Assembly (NCBI GenBank): GCA_907164885.2 | Contig: OU015496.1 | Span: forward strand, 161,513,109 to 161,577,108 | Source of the DNA: Dolomedes plantarius | Lineage: Eukaryota > Arthropoda > Arachnida > Araneae > Dolomedidae | Length of the DNA: 64,000 bases | Direction of reading: 5' to 3' | Shown: one piece after another, positions 1 to 11,094 of the stretch | Numbering within the stretch: position 1 is the stretch's first letter | Layout of the letters: each line of letters opens with the position of its first letter | The notes under the pieces: generated by a model | What the model was told of the DNA's origin: nothing | The model's input: only the letters and a program-made list of their open reading frames with translations | The model's database searches: none | Position numbers and translations under genes: made by a program

Positions 1-415
1 CACCTGTTAGGTTTCGATATGAGCACCCCTCGCCACTCGGCACACATTTTAGGGGATAATCGATCTCTATCAACGTACCCTCGATCATAGCAGGAATCAC
101 AGCCGCTATTGCATACAGTGATTCTTCCCGATAAATGGCTTAGTCCAGGCTCTTCTCAGCGTACACGATGTTTTCGGGTAAACCTCATAGAAAAAAGTCT
201 GCAGGGGTCAAATCGAGACTTCTTGGTAGCCAAAAAATTGAACTGTCCCTTCTTATCCAACGTGAATACCCTTGTAGGAGGAAACGCGACGTCACCGCGT
301 CAGCGCTTGCCCACAGCGAAGTCACTGTAACCATGACGAGGAAAAATAAGACTCTCAGAGTTAACATACGATCTGCTGTTTCGCAAAATCCGATCGGTCG
401 ATAGTTATTCGACAA
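1..415 (-). pseudogene. 3' fragment of a DDE transposase, running off the window start
   Basis: The minus strand encodes the C-terminal part of a Tc1/mariner-type transposase of the kind common in arthropods. The anchor is the motif WLPRSLDLTPADFFL at about 190-235, which matches the third-catalytic-residue block (usual form PRSPDLTPxDFFLWG). The next codon after DFFL is TGA where the family has TGG, so the frame is broken. In-frame similarity continues downstream (GLPENIVYAEKS) to base 1. Upstream of 415 I see no more of the element. It resembles the transposases at 1460-2536 and 56380-57464. The block is recognised from known families; exact limits are uncertain. Confidence 0.5.
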
Positions 416-752
416 CCTATTTCGATGACCCTGTATTTAAGATAACATATTATTGCTCTCTAGGTTTGAACTTTAAAATACTCTATATTCTATATACTCT
501 ATACTCTGTATTTAAATTTTAAAAGAACAAGAATGTTTCCTTTTTCGTAATACTAAGTAATTCAAGCATGGCAGAATATTCTTGAGATTTTCAATATTGG
601 ATTTATGTGTAAAATCTGAAATTTTCGTTTGGGAGCTCTTCTTTATATACGCTATAAGAAAGATATCTTATTTCATATTATTATTATAACCTCTATTTCT
701 ATTGTTAAACTATTTATTATTAGATTTTTGGCCATATATACATGCATATATA
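416..752. other. AT-rich stretch without recognisable feature
   Basis: I see only AT-rich sequence with no convincing coding signal. Position 751-752 is the TA that forms the left target-site duplication of the next element. Confidence 0.5.
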
Positions 753-3285
753 CAGGGTGTAACGAAACTCTTGGGCAAAACTTTAAGAGGTGATAGTACA
801 CATCAAGACAAACAATAATATATAAGAATCTTAGGGTCCCAAACGTCTTCCAAAAGAGATAGACGCCATTAAAGTTTAGGGTCCGAAATTTCAAATGATT
901 ATACAAAACGGAAAAATGGGTCAATTCGTTATCGGTTTTAGCTAAAATTATTCTTTTTGTCAGTTTTTTCTTGAAAAATAAATTTAAAGATAAAGCAAAA
1001 AAAATGTCGATAGAGGGCGCTTTAGACTTTAAAGTAACGAACAACTATTTTTTACCGTTATTTTTTTATCACATTAAATGCTTTCAAAAGCTTAGCTTTA
1101 AACTTAAATTTTGAGCTCAAAATCTGATTCATTGGGGGTGGTTAAGTAGCGCAAACGGAATTGTGTTCAGGAGTTGAAATTTGAAACTCCCTCCCTCCTT
1201 AACAGAGTTCAGTTATTCCCGATCTTGGAGTCGTAGGACTTTGTGTCGTAGACCAGGCAGCAACTACTACCTCCTAGACGTAAAATAAACTAGAGAGGGA
1301 TGACAAAATTAAAAAATTTATTCATAATACTAGACATGAGCAATTTCTCCTCTCGAAATAAAAAAAATACAATTTGATGTACGCACGTCGTGCGCATGAA
1401 TGAAGGTTGAATGAATGATGACACGTAGAAAATGGTACACGCATGATTTTCTTGTGGAATCACAAAAACTGCTCGAAAGAGGGCCCACCAGCAAGTATGC
1501 AGGCCTCACACCGCCTGCGGAGGGACTTTCAAACATTAGCAAATACTCCGGGCATCTCCCGGATATCGCCTGCTACGACGGCAATTCTCGCAACCAGTTC
1601 CTCGTTGGAGTCGACAGGGCTTGCGTAAACAAGACTCTTCATATGGCCCCAGAGGAAGAAGTCTAGACATGAGAGGTCAGGCGAGCGTGCCGGCCAATTT
1701 ACCGGACCACCCCGTCCAATCCATCGCCCTGGATATGCTGTATCCAATGCACTTCTCACATTTGCGCTGAAATGTGCAGGCGCTCCATCATGTTGGAACC
1801 ACATACGAGCCTTTATGTTGGCTGGAACACTTTGCAGCAGAAGTGGAAGCACCTCTTTTAGGAATACCAGATACGTTCGGCCGTCCAGGCGCCTTGGCAG
1901 AAGATATGGCCCGATCAAATGATCGTGGATAATTCCGGCCCACACATTGACGCTGAAACGGCGTTGATATGAATGAGGGCGGGTAGCGTGTGGGTTAGTG
2001 TACGCCCAGTTGTGTGCATTGTGCGCATTGAAAATGCCTTCCCGACTGAAACTGCATTCATCGGTGAACAGCACGTGTGCGGCAAAGTCTGGTTGCACAG
2101 CCAATCGTTGGAAGAACCATCGTGAAAAATCGACACGTGGCTGATGGTCGGTTGCTTTCAAGGCGTGCACACTCTGCGCATGATAGGGTCGAAGGCATTC
2201 TGCACTCAATACTCGCCAAACCGCCATGTGGCTCACATTTGCGGCATTGGCTACAGTCCGCGTGCTCGTCTCCGATTGCTCCTCGAATTCACGCAACACA
2301 TGCTCTTCAAGTTCCGGTGTCCTGGAACTCCTGGTACGCCCAGTGTCGTGCATCCCACTGAAAAACGAGCCGGTTTCTCTGAGACGCCGATGCAAGCGTT
2401 CGAAAGTTTTTCGGTTTGGCAAGCGTCTTGAAGGAAATCGTTCCCCGTACAATCGCCGGGCCTCCAGGGCATTCCCATCTGCAACGCCGTAAATGAAATG
2501 GATATCGGCCATTTCTTGACTAGTGTAGCTGGTCATCCTTACAGCCGTCAAAAACGAAAACACGATGAATGCAGACAACCAAAGCTTTTACAGCACTTTA
2601 CATCCTTACATACAGTTAGAACCATACAGTTAAATCCTTGTGTACTACACTTTGCATGCAAATCGGGTAATTTGCATAATCGGGTATTTTGCGAGGAGAA
2701 ATTGCTCATGTCTGTTATGAATAACTTTTTTTTTATTTTTTGTCATCCCTCTCTCGTTTATTTTACGTTTAGTGGGTAATAGTTGCTGCCTGGTCTACGA
2801 CCGAGTATCCAAAATCGTGAATAACTGAACTGCGTACAGGGGAGGAGGGGGGTTCAAATTTCACCTCCTGAACACTGTTGAGTTTTCGCGACTTAACAAC
2901 CCTCAACGATTCAGATTTTGAGCTCAAAATTTAAGTGTAAGTCTAAGCTTTTGAAAGCAATTAATCTGATACAAAAAATAACAGTAAAAAATAGTTGTTT
3001 GTTACTTCAAAGTCTAAAGCGCCCTCTATCGGCATTTTTTTGACTTTATCTTTAAAATTTATTTTCCAGAAAATCTTGACATAAAGAATAATTTAAGTGA
3101 AAACAGCAAAGAAATCGACAAATTTTCCCGTTTTTTTTATGATCATTTGAAATTTCGGACCCTAAACTTTAATGGCGTCTATCTCCTTTGGAAGACGTTT
3201 GGGACCCTAAGTTTCCTATATAATATTGTTTGTCTTGATGTGTACTATCACCCCTTAAAGATTTGTCCAAGAGTTTCGTTACACC

Positions 3286-3288
<3 letters not shown>
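753..3288 (-). mobile_element. DNA transposon with about 600-bp terminal inverted repeats and a DUF4817-type transposase
   Basis: The element starts CAGGGTGTAACGAAACTC at 753 and ends with the reverse complement at 3288. TA lies on both sides (751-752 and 3289-3290), the target duplication of the IS630/Tc1/mariner supergroup. The inverted repeats are very long: 753 to about 1355 pairs with about 2690 to 3288 at high similarity. One arm includes a GACAAACAATA block near 809-819 and a GAGGAGAAATTGCTCATGTC block near 2692-2711, each mirrored in the other arm. The transposase lies between the arms on the minus strand. The right end abuts a (TA)n array, so the element may have inserted into the array or seeded it. 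Confidence 0.85.
1460..2536 (-). pseudogene. DUF4817/DDE_3 transposase with one internal stop near the C-terminus
   Basis: This is the transposase of the 753-3288 element. The N-terminus (EMADIHFIYGVADGNALEARR) is the DUF4817 helix-turn-helix region of arthropod transposases. The catalytic core shows LFTDECSF (first Asp), WFQHDGAPAHF (second Asp) and WPARSPDLSCLDFFLWG (third). I start it at 2536 (MTSYTSQEM), because the ATG at 2578 adds 14 residues atypical of the family. The frame is open to 1529, where TGA follows PGVFANV. The family normally has Arg there, and the same frame then continues with SLRRRCEACI to a TGA at 1460-1462. A single CGA-to-TGA change explains this, so the copy is nearly intact and probably inactive. 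Confidence 0.8.

Positions 3289-3376
<88 letters not shown>
3289..3376. repeat. (TA)n microsatellite
   Basis: Pure TA dinucleotide repeat directly abutting the right end of the transposon at 3288. Confidence 0.95.
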
Positions 3377-3379
<3 letters not shown>

Positions 3380-4085
3380 GACAACATAATTATGTTGGAA
3401 AATGGTTTGAATTTTAAGTAATTTTATAACGTAATGAACTGCATAATTATGTACGCATTGTATTCAAGTTAGGGTTTATTCATTTTATTCAAGTTAGGGT
3501 TTCCACATATCCGGATTTGCTGTAAACTCGGCTATCGGATAGTAATTTTAACATAATCTGTGAGATAACTCAATAAAAATATATATCACTTTATAAATAT
3601 TTCTTTTATTAATTTTGAATGTTAAATTGCAAAATTTTATTCATTTTTTTCTATTTTATCAATAATATTTCAAAAATACTAATACATTCAGTGATGCGCA
3701 AGCCAAGCGCAAGCCACGTGATGCGCACCCATTGCCTAGATCTAATTTTTGCACAGAAATTTCCAGAAGCGGAAAAGTCTCTCCGAATGTTAGCGTACAT
3801 GTTAAAAACATGCACTTCAACAATTCTTATAATTTATATTTAAATAGCAGAGTTTAAAATGTGCAGTAAAAGCTATGTTAAAAAAAGGTATACGCTAAAA
3901 CCACTAAAGTTGTTCAAAATCATGTATAGACGACAAGACTTTTTAAACAATAACTAAAAGTTTATTCATTTGAAAAACTGGTTAAGAATTAGTTAAAAAC
4001 AACAATATCAACATCTTTCTTTTTACTCATAATAATGGGGTTTTCTTTAAATAAATTTTAAAACAAACATTATATTTTATCGTAC
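3377..4085. other. AT-rich unassigned stretch
   Basis: No gene recognised. TTCAAGTTAGGGTTTCCA near 3484-3501 is repeated inverted near 9460-9476 (GGAAACCCTTATTCAA), with CCGG/CCG-containing sequence inside both. These may be the ends of an older hAT-like element that the copia element interrupted, but no flanking duplication is clear. Confidence 0.3.
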
Positions 4086-4482
4086 TGTGATGGACTATCA
4101 CAAGAATTAATCTATAACTAATACAAAACGTCTTACTCTAGATAGGCTTGATACTTCATCCCAATCAGCCAATGTATCCTTGATGTCGTGATGCCCGATG
4201 CCGTGATGCTTTTCTCGAAAGTGTTCGCCGCTTATATACACTTAACAAAAACAGATTTACATCACTTCACTTGAAAAAATCTATCGGCTGGTAACTGAAG
4301 ATTTGTGTTTAATTATGACGTATGGCAGATTGCCAGACATGACGTAATCTAAACGAAACTTACGTCGTTGATTCGGTTTAATTGAATCGCCTTTAACTTG
4401 AATCGGCTTAAAAATGGAAATGCAGAATATGACGTCAAACTTCGGAAAGGCAAGTAATTAATGAATCTTCATATTGCTAACA
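4086..4482 (-). repeat. Putative copia 3' LTR
   Basis: On the minus strand a purine tract (AAGTGGGGGGGCATT, 4483-4497) is followed by TGTTAGCAATATGAAG at 4482, the expected polypurine-tract/LTR-start arrangement. A TATATAAG box-like motif lies near 4240. The far end is placed at ...CATCACA near 4086 only by the TG...CA rule. No second copy exists in the window to confirm it. Confidence 0.4.
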
Positions 4483-4497
4483 AATGCCCCCCCACTT

Positions 4498-5058
4498 GTC
4501 TTTTCGACACAAAATAAGCAACAGAATAAGATAAATCCATCACAGTTTACAAATCAGGTTTTCAAGTTTATAAAAACTGCTTGCTTCTGTATTTACAATT
4601 GCTATCTAAAAAACCAATATACACAATACTACAAATTACAAACTACAAGAAAAGGTTAAAACACATAATTACTAAGACAACACTACATTCAATCATGATC
4701 ATATATCAATACATGCGTGGGCGCCCACTCATACAAACTCATTCATTCACATAAAACAAATTGGTTTCTCATTAAGAAAAAATATATTAATGTATATCAT
4801 ATTCAAATTCTTAAAATTCTCTTTTAAAAATATTTAAGTTCAAAATATCATAAAGTAATACTGCATTGTATATTCAAATAAAACAATTCAAACAAATAGA
4901 TATTGAGTATCCATCAAGTTTACATTAAACAAATTTACTTGATTAGTTTAAACAAATTTCATTAAACAAGTTTACATTAAAAACACTGCACTTTCAAAAT
5001 TCAAAAACACTTCAAAGTTCAAAAAGAGGTAACAATGTGAGCATACAACTCCGGAGAT
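4498..5058 (-). other. Non-coding 3' part of the copia element
   Basis: AT-rich sequence between the RNase H stop and the putative LTR, with short direct repeats of an ACAAGTTTACATTAAA type near 4915-4980. No ORF of interest. Confidence 0.35.
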
Positions 5059-5439
5059 TCATGAAAAAATTTCATCACATAAATGTCTCAGTTCGAACCT
5101 GGTCAGAGGTTTGGTGAATGGATCAGCTAAATTTTCTTTGCTCTTTATATATTTTATATAAAAAATATTTTGATAAACTAAGTCACGAACAAAAAATAAC
5201 CGGACATCAATATGTTTACTCCTATGGTTTTCAACTGGGGATTTGAGAAAATCTATGCAAGCGGTGTTATCAACATATAGAATCGACTTCAATTTCTTAC
5301 CAAAAACTAACTTTCTGTCGTAACATTCATCTAGGATTCTATCAAACCACATCAGTTCCTTCGTGGTCTCTGTCATAGCATAGAATTCACTCTCCATAGT
5401 TGACAACGACACGCACTTCTCCTTAAAAGTCCTCCACAT
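5059..5439 (-). pseudogene. Copia pol: RNase H C-terminal part
   Basis: The 126 residues match the Ty1/copia RNase H: LSTMESEFYAMTE (catalytic Glu block), ILYVDNTACI (Asp block), HIDVRLFFVRD and the family-end signature ENLADPFTKPL. It is out of frame with the reverse transcriptase upstream. At about 5472 (plus-strand CCCCC) adding one base restores continuity between the DADF motif of the RT-side ORF and this segment. The break is therefore a one-base homopolymer deletion, either element decay or an assembly error. Confidence 0.75.
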
Positions 5440-5462
5440 GACTGGAGCTTTTCCAAAAAAAA

Positions 5463-6587
5463 CTATCTGTCCCCCATAGATGTCCTGTCATCTTTATTGG
5501 CAGCAAAGTCCGCATCAGTGTAAACTACTATACTAGGTTCATTGCATGTAAGTTTAAGTTTATAATTGCGTGTGTGTATGACATAGCCCAAAAGTTTTAT
5601 TAGACCGTCCCAGTGAAACCTACCAGGATTACTCTGGTACTGGCTAAAGATGTTAACGGCGTAACTTATGTCGGGTCTGGTTCTTCTAGCAAGAAAAGAT
5701 AGACAGCCTAATAAATTCCTATAAGGAAAATGTGACATTTCCTCTATTTCAATATCTGATTGTGGACATTGTTTCTTTGAGAAGACTGTACCTTTGCTGA
5801 TTGGAAGTGAAGAAACAGGTATGAAGAAGCTAGTAAACCTTTTACAAATATCGTCAATGTAAATCGACTGGCTCAACAAAACTTCACCTCCCTTTTCCTC
5901 AAACTCAACCCCCAACAGCTTTTTAGTCTTACCCAAAATTTTTAAGTCAAAATGTTTTTCCAACAATCCAATGGCCTTGTCTATTACTTTCTCGTCCTTT
6001 CCAAACAAAACTATGTCATCAACATACAAAAGCAAAATCAACACACAATTAAAGTCATATGCACAATTACACCAATTCAATTTGCTAAAACCAAGTTCTG
6101 TCAATACTTTATGAATCTCGAAAAACCATTCTCGACCACTCTGGTGTAGTCCATAAATGGCTCTATCCAACTTACAAACTAAAGTCTCCTTACCTTTCAC
6201 AACAAAACCGGGTGGTTGAGACATGTAAATGTTATCTTTTAATGGCGCGTATAGATAAGCTCCTTTTACGTCACACTGCCTGTGGGTCCAACCCTGTAAA
6301 ACTACTAAAAGGGAAAAGAAGAAACGAATTAGACTGAAATTAATGACTGGGCTAAAAGTTTCTTCGTAACTCACTCCTTTTACTTGTTTAAAACCCTGTG
6401 CCACTAGTCTTGCCTTATACCTGGCCACTTTGCCTTTTTCGTCTCTTTTCAATGTGAAAACCCACCGGCATCCGATGACATCAGTATCTGGCGGTAACTT
6501 AACAAGGTGCCATACATGTCTTTCTGCCATGATTTTCATTTCTTCTCCCATGGCCTCTACCCATTGCTTGTGTTGTGGGGAGATCAA
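5463..6587 (-). pseudogene. Copia pol: reverse transcriptase and start of RNase H
   Basis: The 374 residues carry the copia RT (RVT_2) landmarks. The N-terminal WVEAMGEEM and VARYKARLVAQGF come first, then the QCDVKGAYLYAPL active-site block, YGLHQSGREWF, and the catalytic LLLYVDDIVLFG. The end, VVYTDADFAANKDDRTS, is the first Asp block of RNase H. It lies in the same frame as the integrase ORF above it. Only a TGA at 6627-6629 separates them, and the codons between (IHIPNTYKQAL) are family-like, so the true pol frame continues across 6588-6626. Confidence 0.8.
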
Positions 6588-6626
6588 TGCTTGTTTATAA
6601 GTGTTGGGAATATGGATTTCATCTAG

Positions 6627-7967
6627 TCAGGAACTGGCATAGCTTGTGGAGGCGGTAACTGGTTTATCTGAAATTATTCCTTGATACGGATTTTCACCGG
6701 AAAAATCAAAAATGTGTTCCGTGTATTTTATACCATTCTCCTTACAATACTTAAAGGCATCATTTCTTGACCTAAGTCTAATGTTGGAACCTAATTCATA
6801 ATAGTATACATCTATACGTTTACTCGTTGTTCGTGGGACCACTTTTCTTTCCCAATCGACGCGTTTTAGACCTTCGGCTGGTAAGGGGCTTTCAATTTTA
6901 TCACTGTGGGTTTCCCCAGAAACATTCCTTTCCACCAAATCCTCATCATCACTCTCAAGGGGTAGGTTATGATCTAACGGAATAATAGAAATATCCTTTT
7001 CTCCCTTATCTTCGGAGTGTGGTTCAGTGTTGAAATTCTCACTGGGGCCCATCGATGCTCCACTGTCGCTATCTGCACATTGCAGATCTTCACAAAATCT
7101 GACGTTTATGGTTTCTATCACATTGTCGGTGTCAGGGAACCATATCCTATAACCTATGGTGTTAAAGGCATATCCTATCATAACCCCCTTTCTCGCCTTG
7201 GCGTCCAACTTTGCTCTATGCTGTCTTGGTACACCAACATATGCGATGGACCCAAACGGCTTCAAGTGGTTTGCTGATGGTTTATATCCACCAAATAGTT
7301 CAAAGGGAGTTTTCCCTAAACCTTTATGGACGACCCTGTTCCAGACATATGTGAAGCTTAAAACTGCATCAGGCCAAAATTTTGTTTCTAATCCACTATC
7401 TGCTAACAAGCATTTTGCCCCATTTGATACCGTTTGATTATATCTCTCTGCCGTACCATTCTGCTCTGGCGTATATGTGTTCGTAAGCTCGTGTTTTACA
7501 CCATGTTCATTGCAAAACGCTGTGAAATTGTTGTTTATGAATTCTGTTCCATTATCCGTACGGATACATTTCACCTTCCGTCCTAGGAACCTCTCTTCAC
7601 GAGCAACATGATTTCTAAAGATTCTAAATACCTCAGATTTTTCACGCATAGGATAGACAGAGGATTTACCTGAAAAATCATCTATAATTGATAAAAAATA
7701 CTTTTCACCGTTCCGACCAATAGTACTGCAAGGACCCCAAACATCCATATAAATCAAATCATTGGGATGTTTAGAACGTCTAAAATTTATAGGTTTAAAA
7801 CTTACCCTCTTAAATTTATTGAGTGTACAGGTTTCGCAGACGAAATTATGCCCCTCAAATCTTTCCAAACCCTTTATAGCATGTTTCCTAATTGTGTCTC
7901 TGATTACATAAGGACTAATATGTGCCAACCTTCGATGTATTAACTCATCGTCAACTTTTCTTGACAC
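6627..7967 (-). pseudogene. Copia pol: GAG-pre-integrase and integrase
   Basis: The 446 residues begin with the GAG-pre-integrase block IHRRLAHISP and the zinc-binding CETCTLNK. The integrase core follows: YMDVWGP (first Asp), IIDDFSG, RTDNGTEFINN (second Asp) and TPEQNGTAERYNQT (catalytic Glu). The C-terminal part is Ser/Glu-rich and less conserved. The reading frame extends upstream of the first Met to about 8020, where the nested mariner begins, so the Met at 7967 is not a genuine start. The frame closes with TGA before the reverse transcriptase. Confidence 0.8.
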
Positions 7968-8023
7968 ACATGCTCTGTAATTTTCCTTCTGGCTATCTAT
8001 CCGGGGATATTTGGGACAAACTT

Positions 8024-8974
8024 GGTCTGTCCATAAAGTAATGAGACTGATTCCATAAAATTCCTTTATTTCAAGATAATTTTACAGAAAATTAATATTT
8101 TTCAAAATAGCCACCTCCTGCATTAATCCACCGTTGCCTATGACTCTGCCACCCATTGATACCCGCCTGGAAGTCTTCAACTGGAATGCTGTTCAGAACG
8201 CGCGTTACGTTTTTCTGAATGTTCTCCAGATAGTCAAAATGATGACTTTTTAAGCTGGATTTTAACAGAGGGAATAGAAAAAAGTCCGACGTTGATAGAT
8301 CGGGGCTGTATGGTGGTTGGGGCTGCGTTTGCGACGTTGTATTTTGCCAGGAACTGAGTCACTTTGAAGGATGTATGGACCGGCGCATTATCGTGGTCAG
8401 AATCCATTTTTTTGTGAGCTCCGGGTGTACCTGCGCGATTCGATTTTCCAACCTTTGAAGCACTTTCTTGTAAAATTCTGCATTAACTATCTGTACGGGA
8501 GGCACGAAATCTTTGTGCAGTATTCCCTTGGTGTCAAAGAAGGCAATGAGCATGGACTTCAGTTTTGATTTGCTCACATGATGGACGCCCAGAGCGTTGT
8601 TCGTCATCGACGTCCTCTGTTCCGTCTTTGAAGGCTTTGTGCCACCTAAACACTTGATCCTTGTGCAAAGAATCCTTCCTGTAGGCTTCTTTTAACATTT
8701 AAAGCGTCTCAGTAGCCAATTTGCTTAGTTTTACACAAAATTTTATGGCGTATCGCTGCTCGAATCCCGTGCTTACTGAAAACCTAATGCCACTTTCAGA
8801 CACGTGTCTGCTTCACGAGTGATCCGTGCCTTGCAAAGGTTCAAGGCCAAATGACTTTCGTTAAACCCTGTAGCTTATAGACCCCACCACCCGTACCGCC
8901 CTCAAACTCCGTCCTTTTGGTCTTCTGCTTGGCGCGAAAAACTCAGTCTCATAACTTTCTGGACAGACCCTGTA
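8024..8974 (-). mobile_element. Mariner-type transposon nested in the copia element
   Basis: The ends are inverted repeats: GGTCTGTCCATAAAGTAATG at 8024 and its near reverse complement (CATAACTTTCTGGACAGACC) ending at about 8969, followed by CTG and a TA. Copia coding sequence lies on both sides. The outer end reads CAGGG at the right but not at the left, so one terminus is damaged. At about 950 bp it is shorter than a full mariner (about 1.3 kb). Confidence 0.7.
8100..8715 (-). pseudogene. Decayed mariner transposase with internal deletion
   Basis: Two family blocks survive on the minus strand. One is an N-terminal stretch near 8600-8700 (KEAYRKDSLHKDQVFRWHKAF then DDEQRSGRP), the helix-turn-helix linker. 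The other is a catalytic-core stretch at 8380-8600 (KSKLKSMLIAFFDTKGILHKDF, then NAEFYKKVLQRL). They sit in different frames, and the region that normally separates them is missing, so an internal deletion plus frameshift has fused them. The first catalytic Asp region (FFD) is present. Past 8380 the coding similarity fades. Confidence 0.65.
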
Positions 8975-9120
8975 GTCATTTTCTGGTTCACTATGGGATG
9001 CGAATTCTTCACACAAAATGTTGTCTCCTGCCTCAGAGTGCTGTATAGTCTCACCAGGGAAATGATTCTTCATAAGAGATATAGTAAAACTTAGAACACA
9101 TTTGTTGGAACCTTTGTAAG
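8975..9120 (-). pseudogene. Copia coding remnant upstream of the nested mariner
   Basis: Minus-strand residues such as SFTISLMKNHFPGE and ILCEEFASHSE are read here and stop being continuous at the mariner end. They are the part of the copia polyprotein just upstream of the pre-integrase. A TGA lies in frame near 9120, and no further copia coding sequence is recognised above it. Confidence 0.4.
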
Positions 9121-9816
9121 ATCAACAAGACCATTTCCTTAAAGCCGTAATGCTGTCATTTTTTCGCGATCCAAAAGCTTGTGAAATTGGCGTTTTCACA
9201 CTTTGTACGAATTTAATGTAAACTTTTGTTTCTAACTTATCTTTTAATGCACAATGTGTTTTCCTACATAAATTTCAAAAACTGATTTCCCAAACATTTT
9301 ACAAATTAAAAAAATAATATGTCAAAATTCAAATTTCCAGGCCTATTTTATATAGAAAATTTTTAAATGTAAGTTGCGGATATCCTGAAAATGTTGCAAA
9401 AATGTCGGATACGGTTAAGAATTTAAAAACCGCGTATAACGGATACTGATACATCCGTTTTGGAAACCCTTATTCAAATAATATAAATCATGAAATGAAG
9501 TACCCATGTTATAACTGCTTCAAGATTAAATTAAATTAAAGCAGTTTACAGAAAACGACTTCCCAGCAAAGGAGACGACCTAAAATTGACCCCAAAAATA
9601 ACCCCTCCACAATCAGAAATAAAACTTGCTGCCATAGAATTAAACTGAGGGCAAATGAAAAATAACACTTAAATTCAAATGACCAAAAGAAAAGGCTTGA
9701 CAATTATATTTTTAAACTTAACAACAATTTATTCAGACATTACATGATTTAACGTTACAATAATTATTATCCTTAAGACCATCCTCATCATAAATTAAAT
9801 CTACACTTATCCATTT

Positions 9817-9856
<40 letters not shown>

Positions 9857-10905
9857 AAAAAAACATTAATCACAATGGTTACACTCACATATTACAAAAG
9901 AACGGATGGCTGGTGACCTGTAGGTATTTAGCACTTTATATGAGCTCAATATAACTATAATAGAATTAAATTTAATATTACCTCAGTCGACTGTAGGCTA
10001 AAAAAAATTAGAGAGGGAAATGTAAGGAAAGGAAGAAAAGAAAACAAAAATCGAAAGGGCAGGCCCCATAGCTGCATCCATGACCCGGGAATACTTCAAT
10101 TTTCTGGGATCGGACGAGGAGACGCTGAAGGGGTAAACGGAAAAACGCTCCGAAGTCACGACAGTACTAAAATCCGTCTTTTTGAACCCCCTCCGAAAAA
10201 GCCGCAGAGGGCAAACTTTTTTTTTACTCCTCACGCCTGCGCGTAGGAATGGAAGACGTAAAAGAGTTCTTTTCGGCTCCTTGCGTTACGGGCATACAAC
10301 CACCTTAACGCTGGAATGCCCTGGCCCTTCTTGGATGTTAGAGGCTGAATTATTTTTTTCATGCATTGGTACTTGGCTGTTTTTCCTTTATTGATATGCT
10401 GCGGAGGAACTCGCCTTCTTCAGGTGCTGTATCCCACCGCGGGAGAAAAAAGCTCCTCCTCGAGCCGGCTTGAGTGCAGAATCACTTAACATTCCTTTGG
10501 GCTGTGTTTTTGGTACGAAGCTAGATGGACACTCCGAGATCCCGCGGGGTCCCGCGAAAGCGTATTACAAAAAATGGCAAGAAAGGAGGTATAGAGTTAC
10601 CGTGGCATAGATTTTGAAAAAAAAAGGCTACCCTAAGGAAAACAGAGTTTAAGGAAAGAAAAGGGGTTTTACCAAATATCTAATTTTATATTATTAAATT
10701 AAATTTTACAAATCAACCTTATACCAGCCATCCAATAGAATAATCCAGCCACCTTACATTATATCTATAAATATACATATATCATAACATAGAAAGACGT
10801 GATATTATAAATAAAACATACAGTCTTACATTAACCATAACACCCATATACATTTTGTTAGTTACATGTCTGATGTACTTACGTTTTGTGACCACTGCTT
10901 TTCAG
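9121..10905. other. Non-coding stretch before EGFR exon 1, with a (TA)n and a GC-richer block
   Basis: A (TA)n lies at 9820-9853. The segment from about 10000 to 10560 is clearly less AT-rich than its neighbours (several CCCGCGG and CCTCCTCGAG-type motifs), but I recognise no coding or terminal-repeat structure in it. It could be an unrecognised LTR or element fragment. The rest is ordinary AT-rich intron sequence of the EGFR gene. Confidence 0.4.
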
Positions 10906-11094
10906 GTCCATCTTGTCATAAAAGTTGCATAATTGGCTGCTGGGGGACCTGAACCTCTCAGTTGCCAGAAATTTTCCAAACTAAATTGCTCTACTACGTG
11001 TAACGGAGGGCGTTGCTTTGGACCAAATGAACAACAGTGCTGCCATTCATTTTGCGCAGGGGGTTGTTCAGGAACCACACAGAGTGATTGTTTG
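10906..11094 (+). CDS. Egfr: EGFR exon 1 of window: first furin-like cysteine-rich module
   Basis: The acceptor is CTTTTCAG at 10905; the donor GTGAGT starts at 11095. It encodes the start of ErbB domain II: CHKSCIIGCWG, then PEPLSCQKFSKLNCS and CFGPNEQQCCHSFCAGGC, ending SDCL. The cysteine spacing is as in EGFR. The frame is broken. The GCWG codons and the PEP codons are one base apart because the run at 10942-10946 has five Gs where four would keep the frame, and an ACC TGA results. Downstream of the run the frame joins exon 2 correctly (phase 0). The exon enters in phase 1 (one base from the previous exon). Confidence 0.85.

Larger units (their letters stand above)
4086..9120 (-). mobile_element. 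Ty1/copia retrotransposon, 5'-truncated, interrupted by a mariner
   Basis: The minus strand carries a copia pol region in the usual order: GAG-pre-integrase, integrase, reverse transcriptase, RNase H. A putative 3' LTR follows a poly-C (plus-strand) polypurine tract. No matching 5' LTR and no recognisable gag nucleocapsid are present above about 9120, so this is an incomplete copy. A roughly 0.95-kb mariner (8024-8974) splits the coding region upstream of the integrase. The element is defective: one TGA lies between integrase and reverse transcriptase, and a one-base deficit in a G run shifts the RNase H frame. Confidence 0.8.

Noticed and set aside
2077..2492. Plus-strand open frames of 88-95 codons
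   Set aside because: Shadows of the minus-strand DUF4817 transposase.
3147..3389. Open frames made of alternating Tyr-Ile residues (also at 34049-34312, 43398-43580, 57847-58410)
   Set aside because: They are translations of (TA)n microsatellites and have no coding meaning.
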